NCBI GenBank assembly: GCA_002762705.1
Contig: PCVE01000053.1
Location: 1 to 8,905, forward strand
Source: Candidatus Woesearchaeota archaeon CG11_big_fil_rev_8_21_14_0_20_43_8
GTDB taxonomy: Archaea; Nanobdellota; Nanobdellia; Woesearchaeales; CG08-08-20-14
DNA length: 8,905 nucleotides
Reading direction: 5' to 3'
Positions within the stretch are counted from its first letter, which is position 1. Each line of letters opens with the position of its first letter. This document shows, one piece after another, positions 6,379-8,905 of this stretch. The notes under the pieces are model-generated. The model saw only the letters and a list, made by a program, of their open reading frames with translations. It did no database searches and had not been told where the DNA came from. Made by a program: the position numbers and the translations under genes.

Positions 6379-6755
6379 CTGCTTGCTTTCTCCTTTGCTT
6401 TCGCTTCATTGAAGAGCCGTGTCGCCTCTTCTGCATTTTTTGCTTTTGCATCTCCAAATATATGTGGATGCCTACGAATCATCTTATCATAAATACCATC
6501 AATTGAACTTTTTATGTCAAAATGTCCTTTTTCTTTTGCGATGCCTGCGATGAAAATCAACACAAACATTAGATCACCAATTTCTTCTTTTAAATTCTCC
6601 ATGTCGCCATTCTCGATGGCTTCAGCTACTTCCCTTGCTTCATCAAGCACGCAAGATTTCATGCTTTCAATTGTTTGCTCCTGATCCCATGGACAACCGC
6701 CTTCGCCACGGAGTTGTTCAAGAATCTTCACTAGTCGTTCAAATGATTCTTTCAT
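6375..6755 (-). CDS. mazG: MazG-type nucleoside triphosphate pyrophosphohydrolase
   Basis: A 126-residue, single-domain MazG that should hydrolyse (d)NTPs, including aberrant ones, to NMP and pyrophosphate with Mg2+ in the cytosol. The family hallmarks are FERLVKILEQLR (5-16), GCPWD (20-24), the metal-binding helices DEAREV (38-43; usually EExxE, here a conservative Asp) and EEIGD (57-61, giving ExxD), and RRHPHIF (94-100). E. coli MazG has two such domains (about 263 residues); only one is present here. The frame is open to 6836, but that upstream part is a hydrophobic, family-unlike stretch crossing the TATA boxes. ATG 6755 starts at the conserved region and lies about 29 bases from a TATA box. 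It is the first gene of an operon with rlmH (4-bp overlap) and is divergent from a second MazG-fold gene. Confidence 0.93.
   Translation of the reverse strand: MKESFERLVKILEQLRGEGGCPWDQEQTIESMKSCVLDEAREVAEAIENGDMENLKEEIGDLMFVLIFIAGIAKEKGHFDIKSSIDGIYDKMIRRHPHIFGDAKAKNAEEATRLFNEAKAKEKASR
6390..6396 (-). promoter_or_regulatory. Shine-Dalgarno sequence of rlmH, inside mazG
   Basis: Read on the minus strand, AAAGGAG lies 11 bases before the rlmH ATG within the last codons of mazG. It is slightly distant, but it fits use of a Shine-Dalgarno for an internal cistron while the first gene of the operon is leaderless. Confidence 0.45.
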
Positions 6756-6779
6756 GATGAATAAAGTGTAGAGAAATAG

Positions 6780-6788
6780 TATATAAAA
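6780..6788 (-). promoter_or_regulatory. TATA box of the mazG-rlmH operon
   Basis: Read on the minus strand, TTTTATATA is centred 29 bases before ATG 6755. No Shine-Dalgarno lies in between, so the mRNA is predicted to start at or within a few bases of the ATG. Confidence 0.6.
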
Positions 6789-6806
6789 GTGATTGTTGAC
6801 ATTAGA

Positions 6807-6815
6807 TTTATAAAT
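6807..6815 (+). promoter_or_regulatory. TATA box of the short MazG-like gene
   Basis: TTTATAAAT is centred 29 bases before ATG 6840 with no Shine-Dalgarno between. It lies back to back with the mazG TATA box in the 84-base divergent gap and decides between the several in-frame starts of this gene. Confidence 0.6.
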
Positions 6816-6839
6816 CAGATCGGATTGATGGATCATACA

Positions 6840-7169
6840 ATGGAGATGGACGAACTTCTGGATTTCATCGATAGACAGGATAAAGTATTAGATGAGCATT
6901 ATGGAAAAGGTAAGTCTATGGATAAAGATAAGATGATACTCGCACGGACAGTCAAGTTGACAGAAGAAGTTGGTGAATTATGCAATGCGGTGCTTGCTCA
7001 TTTTTCATTCCAGAGAAGATCCAAACTCGAGAAATGCAAAGAAGACGGTGTCGAGCAGGAACTCGCTGATGTAATCATCACAGTTCTTCTTGTCGCAAAA
7101 AGCATGGATATAGACGTAAAGAAAGCACTTAGGATGAAGATAGAAAAGATAAAGCAAAGAATCTATTGA
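6840..7169 (+). CDS. Short MazG-like (all-alpha) NTP pyrophosphohydrolase
   Basis: A 109-residue all-helical protein with the full all-alpha NTP-PPase metal signature: EEVGE (42-46, EExxE) in one helix and ELAD (74-77, ExxD) in the next, followed by an amphipathic helix DVKKALRMKIEKIKQR near the C-terminus. Such small proteins (MazG-like, dCTPase-like) cleave pyrophosphate from nucleotides, often as tetramers. The preferred nucleotide is not evident. It lacks the GCPWD and RRHPH motifs of the classic MazG next door, so it is a distinct subfamily rather than a fresh duplicate. Earlier in-frame starts (GTG 6789, ATG 6828) exist, but they lie on or too close to the TATA box; ATG 6840 fits the leaderless spacing. 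Its 3' end overlaps the convergent E1-like gene by 7 bp. Confidence 0.87.
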   Translation: MEMDELLDFIDRQDKVLDEHYGKGKSMDKDKMILARTVKLTEEVGELCNAVLAHFSFQRRSKLEKCKEDGVEQELADVIITVLLVAKSMDIDVKKALRMKIEKIKQRIY

Positions 7170-7849
7170 GAACAAATGCATGTTTTCTTCTTCCTTACTG
7201 AAATCCTGTCGAATGAATTATTCCAGACATCCATACGAAGATATGATTTTTCCATCTCTTTTCCCACAATATGTTTTATCGCTTCGTTGGCTTGCAGTGT
7301 CGCGACCATCGAGACAGCAGTGTTCAATATCCCAGATGTGGCTGCGGTCTCTGGATTTTTAGCGGCAGGGATGAAGCATCTCAGACAAGGTCGATCAGCA
7401 GCATAACAATAAAGAGTCCCTCTGCTTCCTGCGGCGCTCCCATGTATGAAGGCTCTTTTGCTTTTCACGCAAAAGTCATTGATCATGAATGCAATCTCAA
7501 GAGAATCTGTGCAATCGATGATAAATCCATCCACAACATCAAAAGCAAGCTTCTTGTCAAACGAGACAATCTCAATTTCTGAATTAATCTGTCTGAGTCT
7601 GTCTGCTGCCGCCTCGACTTTTGATATTCCGACGTCTGACTCAGTGAACAATGTCTGACGCTGAAGGTTTGATAATTCAACCTTATCGAAATCAATCAAT
7701 ATCAGTTTTCCAACGCCCGCGCGGCATAGCAATTCCGCGACACGGGTTCCAAGAGCCCCAACGCCGACAATCGTCACCACAGAAGCATTCAACCTCTGCT
7801 GTGAACCATGACCAAGACCGCTGAAGGCTTCCTGTCTCGAGTATCTCAT
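7163..7849 (-). CDS. ThiF/MoeB/UbaA-family E1-like adenylyltransferase
   Basis: A 228-residue E1-like protein without a rhodanese domain. The family adenylates the C-terminal Gly of ubiquitin-fold carriers (ThiS, MoaD or archaeal SAMPs) for sulfur transfer or protein tagging in the cytosol. Motifs: RYSRQ start, nucleotide loop GVGALG (29-34), IDFDKVELSNLQRQ (52-65, with Arg64), Lys77, DCTD (112-115, with Asp115) and the first zinc pair CLRC (155-158). These residues suggest ATP binding and adenylation are intact. Two oddities: at the position of the usual catalytic Cys the protein has ETAATSGIL, with Ala169 aligning by eye to that Cys, and the second zinc CxxC is replaced by a C-terminal CIC (224-226). 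No carrier or sulfurtransferase gene is nearby. The ATG at 7849 fits the upstream TATA box. The family is clear; the precise pathway is unknown. Confidence 0.9.
   Translation of the reverse strand: MRYSRQEAFSGLGHGSQQRLNASVVTIVGVGALGTRVAELLCRAGVGKLILIDFDKVELSNLQRQTLFTESDVGISKVEAAADRLRQINSEIEIVSFDKKLAFDVVDGFIIDCTDSLEIAFMINDFCVKSKRAFIHGSAAGSRGTLYCYAADRPCLRCFIPAAKNPETAATSGILNTAVSMVATLQANEAIKHIVGKEMEKSYLRMDVWNNSFDRISVRKKKTCICSQ
7183..7197 (+). terminator. Candidate pyrimidine-rich terminator after the MazG-like gene
   Basis: TTTTCTTCTTCCTTA starts 13 bases after the stop codon at 7167-7169, inside the convergent E1-like gene. It is T-rich but has no long T run, so the call is tentative. It also encodes the Lys-rich end of the E1-like protein. 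Confidence 0.3.
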
Positions 7850-7872
7850 GGAACAAATGGGAAATGCTTAGA

Positions 7873-7880
7873 AATATAAG
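7873..7880 (-). promoter_or_regulatory. TATA box of the E1-like gene
   Basis: Read on the minus strand, CTTATATT is centred about 27.5 bases before ATG 7849, with no Shine-Dalgarno between. This is the same leaderless geometry as at the other promoters. Confidence 0.5.
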
Positions 7881-7918
7881 CCTTGCTGTTGGTGATCCTA
7901 AAAAACCAGGTCGGAACC

Positions 7919-7927
7919 TTTAAATAT
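7919..7927 (+). promoter_or_regulatory. TATA box of the ArsA/GET3-like gene
   Basis: TTTAAATAT is centred 29 bases before ATG 7952 in the 102-base divergent gap. No Shine-Dalgarno precedes the ATG, so leaderless translation is likely. Confidence 0.55.
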
Positions 7928-7951
7928 GCACACAGAATCACATCCCTTAAG

Positions 7952-8905
7952 ATGGGGAGCGGATCAATAAATCGGAAATTACATATCTTTATGGGCAAGG
8001 GTGGAGTCGGGAAGACGACTATGGCCACTTCAAAGGCCTGGAAAGATGCAAAGCTCGGAAAGAAGACTTTGCTTGTCACAATAATGTCACCAGAAGTTCT
8101 TGGAAGCCTGTTCAATTTTAATTCAGATTCAGAAAGACCGGTGGAATTATTGGATAGTGTACCATTATACGGTCTTAACCTCGATCCAAAAAAGATCGCA
8201 AGAGAATCAATCAAAGGAGCAAAAGGCTTTGGCCTCTTCAAGAATGTCGTCTTGAAATCAGATTTCTACAAAGCAGCAGTCGAAGACGCACCTGGTATTC
8301 CCGAATTCTTATCATTATACAAATTGCATGATATCTTCTTTGAAGAAGATTTTGATTCAGTCGTACTCGATGCGCCAGCGACTGGACATGGGATCTCGTT
8401 TCTGGAAGCGCCAGGGACATTAGAAGGGCTTCTCACGGGAAAACTTGAGAAGATGGTATCCACAGTCTATTCATTATTGAGGGATGATGCAAAGACACAT
8501 ATCGATCTGGTCACATTGCCTGAAGAGATGCCTGTGAATGAGACTTTGCATATCGCATCCAAACTTGAAGAGAACAAACTTGGATTGAAATATCTTATTG
8601 TGAATTGCCTGCAAGAAGACATATACAAGACACAAGAAGATAAGACACTTTTCAAATCATTAGGAGAAGACCAACAATATCTGATAAGACTTAAGAAAAA
8701 TCTAAGAGATGCGGGATTTGACCCAACTCTTGCAGACACAATATTCAGAAATGCGGAGCACTATCAGAACAAAGCGGATGATAATGCCCATTATCTTAAG
8801 AAATTAGAAGACCATATCAAAGCACCCCATATACACATCCCAATCATCAATGATACATCAGAAAGATTACTTAGAGTAAGAGAAATATTTGGGGGTTATG
8901 ACATA
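7952..8905 (+). CDS. ArsA/GET3-family P-loop ATPase (3' end outside the window)
   Basis: The frame is open for 318 codons to the window edge without a stop; this family is often 300-330 residues, so most of it is present. It is a dimeric SIMIBI P-loop ATPase. Relatives pump arsenite with ArsB or deliver tail-anchored membrane proteins (Get3), while bacterial-type relatives are uncharacterised. Visible are the deviant Walker A KGGVGKTT (16-23), switch II DAPATGHG (140-147; Get3 has DTAPTGH) and the family segment LPEEMPVNET (189-198). The switch I region reads VTIMSPEVLGSLF instead of the usual STDPA motif, so the Asp expected there is missing (Ser46 at the spot). There is only one Cys, hence no CxxC zinc clasp as in Get3 and no arsenite-binding Cys set. 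The motif variant resembles bacterial ArsA-like proteins, so transfer is possible. The client is unknown. Confidence 0.88.
   Translation, partial: MGSGSINRKLHIFMGKGGVGKTTMATSKAWKDAKLGKKTLLVTIMSPEVLGSLFNFNSDSERPVELLDSVPLYGLNLDPKKIARESIKGAKGFGLFKNVVLKSDFYKAAVEDAPGIPEFLSLYKLHDIFFEEDFDSVVLDAPATGHGISFLEAPGTLEGLLTGKLEKMVSTVYSLLRDDAKTHIDLVTLPEEMPVNETLHIASKLEENKLGLKYLIVNCLQEDIYKTQEDKTLFKSLGEDQQYLIRLKKNLRDAGFDPTLADTIFRNAEHYQNKADDNAHYLKKLEDHIKAPHIHIPIINDTSERLLRVREIFGGYDI

Noticed and set aside
6756..6836. N-terminal extension of MazG with a hydrophobic segment, possibly a signal anchor
   Set aside because: It runs over the TATA boxes of both divergent genes, and conserved MazG sequence starts at ATG 6755. 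A membrane anchor is not expected for this family.
6375..7849. MazG plus E1-like genes as a possible antiphage or toxin-antitoxin module
   Set aside because: MazG is not the MazE/MazF toxin system, there is no effector, cyclase or JAB peptidase gene, and the gene orientations do not form an operon.

Overview
The window reads as chromosomal DNA of an archaeon. The evidence is a full-length two-ring Cdc48/VAT-type AAA+ ATPase, AT-rich TATA-like boxes centred about 27-29 bases before the ATG of most genes (leaderless transcription), oligo-T tracts after stop codons, and Shine-Dalgarno motifs confined to genes with a leader or inside an operon. The mix of archaeal and bacterial-looking families and the tight packing would suit a DPANN-type or other uncultured archaeon, but the lineage is an inference. 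TGA is the usual stop codon, so the standard code applies.

Layout. Bases 1-53 hold the tail of a gene entering from the left, followed by an oligo-T terminator. Then come a predicted secreted lipoprotein with a transglutaminase-like fold (121-828, +) and cdc48 (929-3082, +), whose leader carries a 7-bp inverted repeat directly before its Shine-Dalgarno. cdc48 meets an alpha-D-phosphohexomutase (3083-4843, -) tail to tail with no spacer. That gene is divergent from a diacylglycerol-kinase-family lipid kinase (4922-5902, +), with one perfectly palindromic TATA box between them. The lipid kinase converges on a two-gene mazG-rlmH operon (6755 down to 5926, -). A second, shorter MazG-like pyrophosphatase (6840-7169, +) diverges from mazG and overlaps by 7 bp the end of a ThiF/MoeB-type E1-like adenylyltransferase (7163-7849, -). 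An ArsA/GET3-family ATPase (7952-8905, +) is divergent from the E1-like gene and runs off the right edge.

How the genes relate. This is mainly a housekeeping neighbourhood: protein unfolding (Cdc48), sugar-phosphate and lipid phosphorylation, nucleotide-pool cleaning (two MazG-fold proteins), rRNA modification (RlmH), Ubl-type activation (E1-like) and a P-loop ATPase of unclear client. The strand changes six times, so most genes are probably single transcription units; mazG-rlmH (ATGA overlap) is the only clear operon. I see no mobile element, CRISPR array, tRNA or rRNA, and no dedicated defence system. The most unusual points are departures from family consensus at catalytic positions: switch I of the ArsA/GET3-like protein, the catalytic-Cys position of the E1-like protein, the sugar loop of the hexomutase and the third triad residue of the transglutaminase-like protein. 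The uniform promoter geometry is the other notable feature.
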